From assembly GCF_004402695.1 (NCBI RefSeq), contig NZ_SOFL01000016.1, positions 1-64,000 on the forward strand: a stretch of DNA of 64,000 nt, read 5' to 3'. The position numbers and the translations under genes are program-made. The notes under the pieces are model-generated. The model saw nothing but the letters and a program-made list of their open reading frames with translations. It did no database searches and was not told the origin of the DNA. The stretch's first letter is position 1. The number at the start of each line of letters is the position of its first letter. Source of the stretch: Cryobacterium adonitolivorans (lineage in GTDB: Bacteria; Actinomycetota; Actinomycetes; Actinomycetales; Microbacteriaceae). Positions 19,730 to 28,057 of this stretch are shown here, in pieces.

Positions 19730-20544
19730 GCCAAGCGCGCTTGGTCGGCCACGGTCGCGGCGTCCAGGGAGTGCAGCCGATCGAGGAAGTGCACCGCGAA
19801 ACTGCCCGGCCCGGCCGCGTCGGCGGCGGCGAGCTCGGCGGCGACGGTGTACACCAGTGTCGCGGCGGCGGTCGCGGCGAGGATGGCGCCGGGATCGTCG
19901 GGGTCGACGAGCGAGAGCACGGCGGCGGTCACCGCGCCGAGCGCGCATCCGCCGCCGGTGACCCGGGTGAGCAGCGCATGCCCGTTGGCCACCCGGATTG
20001 TGTGCGAACCGTCGGTGATGAGGTCGACCACGCCGGAGACGGCCACGCTCGCCCCGGTGCTGCGGGCGAGCAGGGCCGCGGCGTCGGCTGCACTCTCCGG
20101 CGAGTCGGTGGCGTCCACACCACGGCCGCCGGTGCCCAACTGGGCCAGTGCGATGATCTCCGACGGGTTGCCGCGGATGGCCGTGGGCCGGAAGTGCAGC
20201 AGCTCGCGGGCCAGCCCGGTGCGCACCGGCAGCACGCCGACCGCGACGGGGTCGAGCACCCACGGGGTGCCGGCGGCGTGCGCGGCCGCCGCGGCCTCGA
20301 GCATCGCGTTGCGCTGCTCGGCATGCGGGGTGCCCACGTTCACCAGCACCCCGGAGGCTATCCCGGCGAACGGCCCGGCCTCGGTGGGCACGTCCACCAT
20401 GGCGGGCGCGGCGCCGAGGGCCAGCAGGACGTTGGCGGTGAAGTTGGTCACCACCGCGTTCGTGAGGCATTGCACGAGAGGTTGACTCTCGCGCAGACGT
20501 TCAAGCAGGTGGGCAGCATTCTCTGGTGTCAGACGGACGGTCAT
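19726..20544 (-). CDS. thiM: Hydroxyethylthiazole kinase
   Basis: This 272-residue enzyme phosphorylates hydroxyethylthiazole in thiamine salvage. Motifs include [70 protein letters not shown] and [16 protein letters not shown]. With thiE and thiD but no thiC or thiG, this operon is a salvage set. I placed the start at ATG 20544 (MTVRLTPE). The AAGGG ribosome site lies 9 bases upstream, inside the 3' end of the TPP aptamer. An in-frame ATG at 20553 falls within the aptamer's closing helix. Confidence 0.94.
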   Translation of the reverse strand: MTVRLTPENAAHLLERLRESQPLVQCLTNAVVTNFTANVLLALGAAPAMVDVPTEAGPFAGIASGVLVNVGTPHAEQRNAMLEAAAAAHAAGTPWVLDPVAVGVLPVRTGLARELLHFRPTAIRGNPSEIIALAQLGTGGRGVDATDSPESAADAAALLARSTGASVAVSGVVDLITDGSHTIRVANGHALLTRVTGGGCALGAVTAAVLSLVDPDDPGAILAATAAATLVYTVAAELAAADAAGPGSFAVHFLDRLHSLDAATVADQARLA

Positions 20545-20548
20545 CCGG

Positions 20549-20630
20549 GACATCCCTTCGCTAGTACGAACTAGATCAGGTTCAACGGGTGTTTTCTCAG
20601 CCCCAGCCATCCGGCAGGGCACCCCGTGTC
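20549..20630 (-). promoter_or_regulatory. TPP riboswitch (THI element)
   Basis: Reading the thiM strand, the conserved blocks occur in order: GGGGTGCCC, GGCTGAGA, ACCCGTTGAACCTGATC, CTAGTTCGTACTAG and GCGAAGGGA. The outer helix can pair GACA (20627-20630) with TGTC (20549-20552). The helix base contains the AUG at 20553-20551, and the ribosome site AAGGG lies at the aptamer edge. Ligand binding should therefore hide the ribosome site of thiM, a translational switch; I see no separate terminator hairpin. Confidence 0.95.
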
Positions 20631-20702
20631 ACTACCGAAACCCTAGCGTCCCCCCGCTGGTGGCGAGCAAGCGCGACGCCCCGTGGCGCGGCGCACATCA
20701 GA

Positions 20703-20969
20703 TTAAAAGTCGATGTCGTCGGTGGCGAACCACGGCACCGGCACCGCCGGGTCGAATTCCGCGCGCGGATCCACTTCGTAGGTCTCCAGCACCACGCTGA
20801 CGCCCGGTGACACGAGTACCTCAACGCCGACCTCGCCGACAACGGGCAGGCTGACCATGGCCCCACCCCGCCGGACGGCGGCCGTGAGGGCCGCCGAAAG
20901 GGAGGTCACGTCGCTCGAGGTGCTCAATCGAAACAGGCGCCCGCCGACGGTAACGGTATGTGCCTGCAT
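20703..20969 (-). CDS. Small conserved-looking hypothetical protein
   Basis: This 88-residue protein begins MQAHTVTVGGRLFRLSTSSD and ends VPWFATDDIDF. It has no transmembrane segment, signal peptide or cysteine, and looks like a single small beta-rich domain. An AGGGAG ribosome site 6 bases before ATG 20969 decides this start over the longer frame. I do not recognise the family. It sits alone upstream of the thiM riboswitch on the same strand. Confidence 0.6.
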   Translation of the reverse strand: MQAHTVTVGGRLFRLSTSSDVTSLSAALTAAVRRGGAMVSLPVVGEVGVEVLVSPGVSVVLETYEVDPRAEFDPAVPVPWFATDDIDF

Positions 20970-21334
20970 GAACGTCTCCCTCGTGAACACCACAGGCTAG
21001 GACCAAAGCGACGACGTGGATACACGCTTGACAAGGGACACTCCGACGGTCCGGAGCCGCGCCGGTACGGTGGCGCGATGAGCCTGCGTGGTTTCGCCCC
21101 GGCGACGCGGGGAGTTCTTCTGGGAACTCGCCCGCGGACCCGCCTGCGTGACTCCGAGCCTTGCCGCCACCCGGGCCGACGACGGCCCGGCGGCGACGGC
21201 GGCCTCTTTCCGGGCGATACCGGTTGCCCGGCGAACCCAGCGTTTCGGCCTACAGGGCCGCCGCGCCCAGAATTGGGGCGACATTGTCTGAAACCCACCG
21301 GCCATAGTCCAGGTCCACCGGGCACACTGGATCT
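20970..21334. other. 365-base stretch with no identified gene
   Basis: Several short GC-rich frames cross this stretch on both strands, but none has a ribosome site, a recognisable domain or normal composition. It should hold the promoters of the divergent 88-residue gene and of the lyase-family gene starting at 21335. Confidence 0.5.
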
Positions 21335-22135
21335 ATGACTAGCTCACTCATCCACAAGGCCGAACTCCTCAACGCCCTGCACGTGCCCGGAACGCCGCTC
21401 ATCGTCACGAATGTGTGGGACGCGATCACCGCGAAGATCGTCTCCGAGACCCCGGGCGTGAAAGCCCTGGCGAGTGCGTCGCACTCGGTCTCCAACGTGC
21501 GCGGCCTGCAGGACGGCGAGGGCCTCACCGTCGACGAGGCCATCATCGCCGCCCGCATCATCACCGGAGCGACCGACCTGCCGGTCTCGATCGACTTCGA
21601 GAAGGGGTATGCCGCGGATGCCGCGGGCGTGGCCCGGAATGTGCGCCGCCTGATCGAGGAGGCCGGGGCAGCCGGCATCAACCTCGAAGACTCCGTTGGC
21701 ACAACGAAGGCGCCGCAGTTCGACATCCCTACCGCGGCCGCCCGTGTGGCCGCGGCGCGCGAGGGCGCCGAGGCGGCCGGGGTGCCGCTGGTGATCAACG
21801 CCCGAGTCGACACCCTCGCGGGCGGCGGGGAATGGGCCGAGGCCGTCGAGCGCGCCAACGCCTATCTCGATGCCGGCGCCGACGTGATCTTCTTCCTCGG
21901 CCTCGGCGACGAAGACAAGGTGAAGCGCGCCCTCGACGAGGTGAACGGCCGCATCTCCGTGATCGGGAACCCCGGCGCCGTGCCGCTGGCGCGCCTGGCC
22001 GAACTGGGCGTCTCCCGGGTCAGCTTCGGCCCCGGCACCCTCGGCCTGGCCCTCGCTGCGTTGCAGCGCGCTGCAACGCAGCTCACCGCGCTCGGTGAGT
22101 ACCCCGACGACCTCGGCTTCTCCTTCAAGCTCTAG
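21335..22135 (+). CDS. Isocitrate lyase/PEP mutase superfamily protein
   Basis: This 266-residue TIM-barrel enzyme of the PEP mutase/2-methylisocitrate lyase superfamily starts MTSSLIHKAELLNALHVPGT. Landmarks are VTNVWDAITAKIV, PVSIDFEKGYA (metal-binding Asp region), AAGINLEDSVG (second acidic metal ligand) and VINARVDTL. The KKCGH motif of true isocitrate lyases is not seen. The likely chemistry is C-C or P-C bond cleavage of a 2-oxo or hydroxy acid, with unknown substrate. It is a single gene with no metabolic partners adjacent. Confidence 0.83.
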   Translation: MTSSLIHKAELLNALHVPGTPLIVTNVWDAITAKIVSETPGVKALASASHSVSNVRGLQDGEGLTVDEAIIAARIITGATDLPVSIDFEKGYAADAAGVARNVRRLIEEAGAAGINLEDSVGTTKAPQFDIPTAAARVAAAREGAEAAGVPLVINARVDTLAGGGEWAEAVERANAYLDAGADVIFFLGLGDEDKVKRALDEVNGRISVIGNPGAVPLARLAELGVSRVSFGPGTLGLALAALQRAATQLTALGEYPDDLGFSFKL

Positions 22136-22157
22136 TCCGGCCCTCCGCGAGGCCGGC

Positions 22158-22196
22158 TCGATACGGTGGGTCGATACGGTGGGTCGATACGGTGGG
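22158..22196. repeat. 13-base tandem repeat, three exact copies
   Basis: The unit TCGATACGGTGGG is repeated three times without error and ends three bases before the next ATG. The final GGTGGGG may serve as the ribosome site of that gene, so copy-number change would alter its leader length. Confidence 0.9.
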
Positions 22197-22199
22197 GTC

Positions 22200-23063
22200 A
22201 TGCCCACCTTCGCTTCGCACGATGAGACCACTCTGTACTACGGCGTTGTGACCGTGGCGGGCGCGCGTGAACGCCCGCCGCTGGTCGTGCTGGCCGGCGG
22301 ACCGGCCCGGCATCCGGAATACCTGGGCGATCTGGCCGGGCTCACGCGCCTCCGCACCCTCGTGGTGCTGCACCAGCGCGGCGTTGGAGAGTCATCGCCG
22401 TCGCCGACCGCGGCCGCCGCATCCTGGCCCGCCCTGGCCGACGACGTCGAGGCGCTCCGGCGGCACCTGGGACTGGCCGAGATCGAGCTGCTCGGCCACT
22501 CGGCCGGCACTCGCGTGGCGCTGGCCTATGCCGCCCGCTACCCTCAACACTTGGCAAGCCTGTGCCTGCTCACCCCGCCGGCCCAGTGGCTCGTAAACAC
22601 TCCGGACGACAGCTCGGGCATCATCACCGCGCACCGCGCCGAGCCCTGGTACGCCGACTACCTCGCACACCGGATCGCGGCGACGGCGGCGAAGACCGCC
22701 TCCGACCTCAACCGGCTGTTCCCCTACCTCGCCCCGATCGCCTGGGCGCGGTGGACGGCCCAGGCCCGGGAGCACGAGGCGACCGGCGCCTGGCATCCCG
22801 CAGCACAGGACCTGTTCTTCGCCGGGGCGGACCCGGCCGGCATCGTGGACGGCCTGACGCAGGTGCACTGCCCCGTGCTGGTGGTGGCGGGCGCCGAGGA
22901 CGGCCTCACCGGGCTCGCCCCGGTGCTGGCCATCGCGGACCTGTTCGCGAACGGCCGCGCCGTGACCATCGCCGACGCGGGACATTACCCGTGGGTGGAA
23001 CAGCCGCAGGCGTTCACCGCGGCGCTGACCGACTTCTACCGGCCCCCGGCGATCGCCGCGTAG
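22200..23063 (+). CDS. Alpha/beta hydrolase (proline-iminopeptidase-like)
   Basis: This 287-residue cytoplasmic hydrolase has an oxyanion strand in PLVVLAGGPARHPEYLGDL, an arginine-rich VLHQRGVGESS turn typical of proline iminopeptidase-like enzymes, the nucleophile elbow LLGHSAGTRVALAYA, the Asp region VLVVAGAEDGLTGLAP and the His region ADAGHYPWVEQP. The substrate is unknown. ATG 22200 follows the tandem repeat directly. The longer open frame upstream lies in the previous gene and is not used. Confidence 0.85.
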   Translation: MPTFASHDETTLYYGVVTVAGARERPPLVVLAGGPARHPEYLGDLAGLTRLRTLVVLHQRGVGESSPSPTAAAASWPALADDVEALRRHLGLAEIELLGHSAGTRVALAYAARYPQHLASLCLLTPPAQWLVNTPDDSSGIITAHRAEPWYADYLAHRIAATAAKTASDLNRLFPYLAPIAWARWTAQAREHEATGAWHPAAQDLFFAGADPAGIVDGLTQVHCPVLVVAGAEDGLTGLAPVLAIADLFANGRAVTIADAGHYPWVEQPQAFTAALTDFYRPPAIAA

Positions 23064-23150
23064 AACCCTCGCTGGGGTGTTCCCTGACACGGCCCGCGGT
23101 GACAGGATGCTCCTGTTCGAGTCCGCCGCTCCGGCTACCGAAGGCTGCAC

Positions 23151-24236
23151 ATGGTGACGTTTGGCATCGAGGAAGAGTACTTCCTCGTCGACCCCCGCAC
23201 CCTGCGGCCGGTCAGCCTGGCCGACACCATCCTGGGCGACCTGTCCCCCCTGGCTCGCTCGCGCGGACTCGTCACCCACGAGTTCCTCGCCTCCCAACTG
23301 GAACGGGCCTCGGCGGTGTTCACCGAATTGGCCGAGGCCGAGGCCGACCTGGCCGGTTTTCGAGGCGAATTGGCCGCGGCCGCCCGGGCCCGTGGAGCAC
23401 TGGCGATCGGAACCGGCACCCCTTTCGACGCCCCGGCGGCGCCGACCCTCACCGACGCGGCCCGGTACCACCGGATCGGCTCCGGGGTGCGCGGAGTCGT
23501 GCGCGACCATCAGATCTGCGCCACGCACGTGCACGTCGGTGTGCCCAGCCGGACGGCCGGGGTGCACGCCCTCAATCGCCTGCGGGTGTGGCTACCCACG
23601 TTGCTGGCGCTGACCGGCAATTCGCCGTTCTGGCGTGGCCGGGACGTCGGCTTCGACTCCTGGCGGGCGGTGATCATGCGCCGCTGGGCAACCGCCGGTT
23701 GCCCGCCGACGTTCGCCGACGCGGACGACTACGACCGGCGCATCCGTCGTCTGGTCGGCGTGGGAGCCACGGTGGATACCGCCACCGTGGCCTGGCATGC
23801 GCGGCTGTCCGAGAGGTATCCCACGGTCGAGGTGCGGGTGGCCGACGCCCAACTCGATCTGGCGCCCACGATATTGCTGGCGGCGTTGGCCCGCGCCCTC
23901 GTCATGACCGGCGCGGCCGCGGGCGAGCGCGGTGCGCCGCCGCCCGCGGTGGAGCCCGAACTGCTCGATGCCGCGCTGTGGCATGCCTCCCGCGACGGCA
24001 TCCGGGGCCGGCTCCTCGATCCCACCACCCGTGAGCTGGCGCCGGCCCGGGTGGTCATTGACGGCCTGCTGCGCTCCGTCGTCGACGCGTTGGAGGACGC
24101 CGGCGACCGGCCCCGCGTGGCCGAGCTGATCGAGCAGGTGTGGCGCACGGGAACGGGCTCCCAGCAGCAGCGGCGGGCGTTTCGCACTGGTGGGCTCGCC
24201 GGTTTGCGAACGCTCGTCGAGTCGTCGTTCAGCTGA
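23151..24236 (+). CDS. Carboxylate-amine ligase, YbdK/GCS2 family
   Basis: This 361-residue ATP-dependent ligase of the glutamate-cysteine ligase 2 family opens with FGIEEEYFLVDPRTLRPVSL, the conserved metal-binding Glu-rich strand. It continues with IGTGTPFD, DHQICATHVHVGVPS, ALTGNSPFWRGRDVGFDSWR and YPTVEVRVADAQLDL. It probably forms a gamma-glutamyl amide, and E. coli YbdK has weak glutamate-cysteine ligase activity. The first start codon ATG 23151 gives the expected N-terminus. No mycothiol or ergothioneine genes are adjacent. Confidence 0.88.
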   Translation: MVTFGIEEEYFLVDPRTLRPVSLADTILGDLSPLARSRGLVTHEFLASQLERASAVFTELAEAEADLAGFRGELAAAARARGALAIGTGTPFDAPAAPTLTDAARYHRIGSGVRGVVRDHQICATHVHVGVPSRTAGVHALNRLRVWLPTLLALTGNSPFWRGRDVGFDSWRAVIMRRWATAGCPPTFADADDYDRRIRRLVGVGATVDTATVAWHARLSERYPTVEVRVADAQLDLAPTILLAALARALVMTGAAAGERGAPPPAVEPELLDAALWHASRDGIRGRLLDPTTRELAPARVVIDGLLRSVVDALEDAGDRPRVAELIEQVWRTGTGSQQQRRAFRTGGLAGLRTLVESSFS

Positions 24237-24612
24237 TGCCCTGACCGGCCTGATCGGGGCCGACAAGCGCCGCGATCCACCGGTCGAGGTGGCCCTGCTC
24301 GGCGAGGTGGCGCGCCCAGTGCCCGCGCCCGGCGGATCGCGGTGCGAGCGTCGGCCGGGCATCCCGCCCGCTCGAGCAGCTCGGCCCGCGCCGCCCAGTG
24401 CAGGTGGTACTCGCCGAGCCCGTCAATGCCGTCAAGCCGGGCCAGCCCGGCCAGGGGGCCGTCGGCCATGGCCACGGCGACGGCGTGATTGGGCGCCACC
24501 ACCGGGATTGAGCGCCACCACCGGCGACGACATCATTGCGGCCAGCTGGGCATACGCGTTCACGATGGCGGTCCATGGCGAGCAGGATCGCAAGCCAATT
24601 GATCGTCATGGT
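24229..24612 (-). pseudogene. Remnant of an ECF sigma factor (DUF6596-type C-terminal domain)
   Basis: Pieces of one protein appear in three frames on this strand. AIVNAYAQLAAMMSSPVVAL is followed by NHAVAVAMADGPLAGLARLD and GLGEYHLHWAARAELLERAG, then after another shift by AEQGHLDRWIAAL. This is the helical C-terminal module of YlaC/SigJ-like ECF sigma factors. The first shift is explained by a 19-base tandem duplication at 24487-24505 and 24506-24524 (one mismatch). The whole N-terminal sigma domain is missing. The remnant is non-functional. Confidence 0.7.
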
Positions 24613-24696
24613 GTTCTTTGTCCGGGGCGGCCGGTACCGCCACTCGGAACCATGACGCAGGCCGCGGCCGAGATCGACAGCCCGACAGGACACTTT

Positions 24697-25188
24697 TCAG
24701 CCGGCGGCGAGGACCTCCACGATGAAGCCCGCGGACCTCTCCCGCAGCATGTCGATCCGGTCCCGACGAGCGGCACCGACATCGAATCCGACGTACGCGA
24801 CGGAGGGGAGCTTCCGCACATTGACCGAGCACTGGAACTCCGCACAGATCCAGGTGCCGATGGTGTTGCCGTTGCGGCCCGCCGCACCGGCTCGCTGGGC
24901 GCTGTACAGCACCACGTCGTTGGGTAGCTTCACATCGCGGCACCACGAGCACTGGGCGCGGCGGCGCGGGGATGCATCCGCCTGCCGGAGGACGATGCCG
25001 ACCGGCTCGCCGTCGACGGGGACGACGACGTAGGAACGGCGCTTCATTTTGGGGTCGATCCAGCCGAGGTAGTCCATCTCAGCCCAGTCGAGCTCGGCGA
25101 AGCCGGACGGCAGGGTGATGTCGGACACGACCTTGCGGGAGGCGTTCACGAAGGCGGCCCTGATGGTGGTGGTGCTGAGGGGGAGCAT
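24697..25188 (-). CDS. FBP-domain protein (EF-G-binding-type zinc finger)
   Basis: This 163-residue protein begins MLPLSTTTIRAAFVNASRKV and then LDWAEMDYLGWIDPKMKRRS, which places it in the FBP C-terminal treble-clef family. The zinc ligands are the CSWC pair near residue 85 and a second pair in WICAEFQCS. Relatives bind elongation factor G. Homology starts at ATG 25188. A TTG at 25200 overlaps the preceding tetR stop (TTGA) and is a possible alternative start that would couple translation. It is the second gene of a tetR-FBP pair. Confidence 0.85.
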   Translation of the reverse strand: MLPLSTTTIRAAFVNASRKVVSDITLPSGFAELDWAEMDYLGWIDPKMKRRSYVVVPVDGEPVGIVLRQADASPRRRAQCSWCRDVKLPNDVVLYSAQRAGAAGRNGNTIGTWICAEFQCSVNVRKLPSVAYVGFDVGAARRDRIDMLRERSAGFIVEVLAAG

Positions 25189-25196
25189 GCGAAATC

Positions 25197-25796
25197 TCAA
25201 TCGGTTGAGCGGTCGGGGTGCCGCGCGTCGGCAGTGGGCCAGTTGCGCAGTGAGGTGTCGATGGCGTCGAGGACCCGGGTCCAGCTCACGGTCGCCGGGG
25301 GAACCGAATGGTCGAACCCGCCGCCGGCTTCGAGCGCGACGAAGCCGTTGATGGCGCTGCCGAGCAGCCGCACCGCGTGGACCTCGTCGTCGGGGGTCAG
25401 GCCGTAGCCGCTCATGATGGCCCGCGCCGATCGGGCGATGACCCCGCCCGCGCTTCTGGCGGCGGCCTCCGGCGAGACGCGGCGCTGCGCCGCCTGCCAG
25501 CGGCCGGGGTGGGCGGTGGCGTAGTCGCGGTGGGCATCCGCGAACGCGAACAGGGCGCCGCGGCCGGCCTTGCCGGGCAGCGCCTCGGCCAGGGCATTGG
25601 CGAGTTCCTGTAGCGCGAACGCTGCGGTGAGGTCGAGCAGGTCGTCGAGCCCCCCGAGGTGCGAGTAGATGCTCGCCGGGCGCACGTCGAAGCGGCGGGC
25701 GAGGGCGGAGAGCGTCACCGCTGGTAGCCCGCTTTCGTCGGCCAATTCGGCGGCCGCCTGGACCAGCCGGGCCTCGGTCAATCCGGGACGCTTCAT
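25197..25796 (-). CDS. TetR-family regulator (WHG-type C-terminal domain)
   Basis: This 199-residue repressor has the helix-turn-helix at residues about 8-50 (LVQAAAELADESGLPAVTLS, then ARRFDVRPASIYSHLGGLDD). The C-terminal ligand domain has LLGSAINGFVALEAGGGF, the WHG-type signature. An AGGAAA ribosome site precedes ATG 25796. A palindrome upstream (25814-25829) suggests autoregulation. The FBP gene follows directly and is probably cotranscribed. Confidence 0.9.
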   Translation of the reverse strand: MKRPGLTEARLVQAAAELADESGLPAVTLSALARRFDVRPASIYSHLGGLDDLLDLTAAFALQELANALAEALPGKAGRGALFAFADAHRDYATAHPGRWQAAQRRVSPEAAARSAGGVIARSARAIMSGYGLTPDDEVHAVRLLGSAINGFVALEAGGGFDHSVPPATVSWTRVLDAIDTSLRNWPTADARHPDRSTD

Positions 25797-25813
25797 CAGG
25801 TTTCCTAAATCTC

Positions 25814-25829
25814 GTAGTTTACAAACTAC
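25814..25829. promoter_or_regulatory. Likely operator of the adjacent TetR gene
   Basis: GTAGTTT and AAACTAC are exact reverse complements separated by two bases, 18 bases upstream of the tetR start, in an AT-rich patch that stands out from the flanking GC-rich DNA. Its position over the likely core promoter fits autorepression. Confidence 0.7.
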
Positions 25830-25871
25830 AGCCTATAGGCAATTCGACGTGAATGCATAGGTGAGCCGGGC

Positions 25872-26699
25872 TCAGCCGTCACCGAGGCCCGCGGTATCGG
25901 GTAGCAGCGTGAACTCGGCCCGGGCGTCCACGGCGAGCCGGACCGGTGCGTCGCCGGCGTTGCGGATGTCCACGGTGAAGCCGATCGTGCCACCGAACGC
26001 CACGGTAGCGGCGTCGAGCACCGGGCCGAGCACGTGCACCTCCGCGGGGTGGAATCCCAGCTGTGCCGACGCCTGCGGGTGGCCCTTCTTGACCAGGGTG
26101 CGGAGCGCGTGCCGCACCAGCGAGGCGGTGTTCGCATCGGGTGCGGCCAGCCAGGAGGCGGTGGTGGCGATCGACAGGTCGGGCTGCTGCCGGCTGAGGT
26201 CGTTGAGGTGATTGGCCACCGAGCGGCGCACCACCTCGTCCTCGTCGCGGTAGAGCGCGTGCAGCACCGGCAGGGTCAGCGTGGGGTCGGCCAGGATCGC
26301 CGGCACCCGGATGGCCCAGGGCAGGAACGGCCGGGTGCCCTCGGAGGCCAGCCGGCGCACAGCCGGGTCGGTCGAGCCGGTCCAGCCGAGCACGATCGGC
26401 ATCGCCCGGGCCATATCGTGATTGAGCAGCAGCCGAATGGCGAATTCCGAGGTGAGCCGCGGGGTGAGCGCAGCGAGCATCCGCATGGCGTCGTCGAAAG
26501 CGGCCTCGGTGCCCGCGTCGATGGCCTTGAGGGCGAGGGCGCTGGTGACCGGCCAGATCAGCCAGCCGCCAAACGGCGGGGCGCCCTGCGCGGCGGCGCG
26601 GATGGTTCCGGCGAACGAGTCGTAGTCGCCGGGCAGGTCGGCCAGCAGTGCGTCGCGCAGCAGGTCGCTGCGCTCCCGCAGTGACAGCGGCCCGCACGC
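25872..26699 (-). pseudogene. DNA alkylation repeat protein, 5'-truncated
   Basis: The frame is continuous and strongly protein-like: LRERSDLLRDALLADLPGDY, PPFGGWLIWPVTSALALKAI, MRMLAALTPRLTSEFAIRLL and VRRLASEGTRPFLPWAIRVP, then DEDEVVRRSVANHLNDLSRQ. These are HEAT-like helices of the DNA alkylation repeat family. The family's first 40-50 residues are missing. In frame, a TGA lies at 26727-26729, exactly at the start codon of the opposite DUF2255 gene, and no start codon precedes the homology. The first in-frame ATG (26486) would give 204 residues lacking several helices. It is probably inactive. Confidence 0.68.
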
Positions 26700-26728
26700 C
26701 CTCCCCTCAACACGAACGGAGCTCCCTC

Positions 26729-27109
26729 ATGAGCGATTGGACCGCTGACGAGCTGACCCGCATCGGCAAGGCCGAGGAACTGCAGGTCTCCTCTACCCGA
26801 GCCGACGGCACCCTGCGCCCCTACGTCACCATCTGGGTGGTGCGCGCCGGCGACGACATCTACATCCGCTCCGCCTACGGCGGGGCCAACCCGTGGTTCG
26901 TGCGAGCTACGACGAGCGGCACCGGCCGCATCCGTGCCGGCGGAGTGGAGAAAGACGTCACGTTCGCGGCTGCGCCCTCGGCTGCGCACGGCGCGATCGA
27001 CGCGGCGTACCACGCCAAGTACGACCGTTACGGGCGCGCAATCGTGGGGTCGGTGACCGGCGCGGATGTCGAGGCCACGACGTTCCGGCTGGTGCCCCTC
27101 GACGACTGA
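26729..27109 (+). CDS. DUF2255 family protein
   Basis: This 126-residue protein begins MSDWTADELTRIGKAEELQV and has WVVRAGDDIYIRSAYGGANP, KDVTFAAAPSAAHGAIDAAY and KYDRYGRAIVGSVTGADVEA, the full span of the DUF2255 domain. The fold resembles small FMN-binding split barrels, but no activity is established. ACGGAG lies 8 bases before ATG 26729. The gene's last 82 bases overlap the C-terminal codons of the convergent DMT transporter gene. Confidence 0.85.
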   Translation: MSDWTADELTRIGKAEELQVSSTRADGTLRPYVTIWVVRAGDDIYIRSAYGGANPWFVRATTSGTGRIRAGGVEKDVTFAAAPSAAHGAIDAAYHAKYDRYGRAIVGSVTGADVEATTFRLVPLDD

Positions 27110-28023
27110 CGCCCTGGCGCGATGACCAGCGCAATTGCGCCCGCACCGAGCACGAGCCCCGCGAGGGTGGCGAGCGTGAACGGGTCGGCGAAGAGGATGC
27201 TGCCTGCGACGGCCGTGGTCGGGGCCACCAGGTACAGCAAGGCGTTCAGGGCAGTGATGCCCAGGCGTCGCAGCAGGAACCAATAGAGCGCGTAGGCGAT
27301 GAGGGTGGGAAACACGGCGATCAGCGCGGTAGAGAGCCAGAAGCTCAGGGTGGCCGGCGGGGCCAGCGCCCCGGTGAAGGCGGCCAGCAGCGTCACGGCC
27401 ACCAGCGTGATGGCGGCATGGGTGGCCAGGGTGGCGAAGACGCCGAGCCGGGCCGAGGTGCGCCGCTCCAGGAACGTCGCCGTGACGAGGCTGGCCAGCG
27501 CCACCAGCGGCAGCACATAGGCGGGGGTCGGCGACATCGACGCCGAGGCATCCGCCGCCACGATCAGGACCACCCCGATCGCACCGAGCGTCAGGCCCAG
27601 CCACTGCACCGCCCGCACCCGCAGCCCCAGGAGCGGCCCGACCAGGGTCGCCACGACGAGGGGCTGGATCGCGTCGATGAGGGCCGTGGTCCCGGCCGAG
27701 ACCCCGGCACCGACGGCCAGGTAGATGGGAAGGATGTAGCCGAATTGGGCGAAGAGGCCGATGGTGAGGTGTGGTCGGATGTCGCGCCAGGCCGGGAACG
27801 CGAACCGGCGAGTCCGGAGCCGACGACCTCGGAAGCCGAGTGCCACCATCCCGAGAAGCAGGAGGGCAGCGACGACGAGGTACCGCCAGACCAGCACGGT
27901 CAGGGCCGGGGCCGCATCCGTGCCGATCTTCGCGATGATGAAGCCGGAACTCCACGTCAGTACGAAGGCGGCCGAGGCCCCGACCAGGAGGAACCGTTGG
28001 GGTATACCGATCTGTGTACTCAT
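27028..28023 (-). CDS. EamA/DMT-family transporter
   Basis: This 331-residue membrane protein has about ten hydrophobic helices in two EamA repeats. The first opens with FLLVGASAAFVLTWSSGFII and the second with GVFATLATHAAITLVAVTLL. The C-terminal tail (about 30 residues, Ser/Thr/Arg-rich) overlaps the opposite DUF2255 gene and may be dispensable. It is probably an exporter of amino acids or other metabolites. It is divergent from a TetR gene, with a 20-base inverted repeat between them, so it is the likely target of that regulator. ATG 28023 (MSTQIGIPQR) is chosen as nearest to the first helix. Confidence 0.87.
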   Translation of the reverse strand: MSTQIGIPQRFLLVGASAAFVLTWSSGFIIAKIGTDAAPALTVLVWRYLVVAALLLLGMVALGFRGRRLRTRRFAFPAWRDIRPHLTIGLFAQFGYILPIYLAVGAGVSAGTTALIDAIQPLVVATLVGPLLGLRVRAVQWLGLTLGAIGVVLIVAADASASMSPTPAYVLPLVALASLVTATFLERRTSARLGVFATLATHAAITLVAVTLLAAFTGALAPPATLSFWLSTALIAVFPTLIAYALYWFLLRRLGITALNALLYLVAPTTAVAGSILFADPFTLATLAGLVLGAGAIALVIAPGRQSSRGTSRNVVASTSAPVTDPTIARP

Positions 28024-28030
28024 TCCAACG

Positions 28031-28050
28031 AGTATACAGAGCGGTATAGT
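28031..28050. promoter_or_regulatory. Likely TetR operator between transporter and regulator genes
   Basis: AGTATAC, six bases, then GTATAGT. The arms match at six of seven positions and lie 7 bases from each start codon region, in the only AT-rich part of the 34-base gap between the divergent genes. One dimer here could control both. Confidence 0.65.
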
Positions 28051-28057
28051 TAATGCC

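Noticed and set aside
21061-21338. Plus-strand frame MSLRGFAPATRG… upstream of the lyase-family gene
   Set aside because: Arg/Pro-rich with no ribosome site or family; more likely noncoding.
22158-22196. Tandem repeats as a CRISPR array
   Set aside because: Units are 13 bases with no spacers and no cas genes are in the window; the same holds for the repeats at 36.66, 50.06, 56.50 and 61.73 kb.
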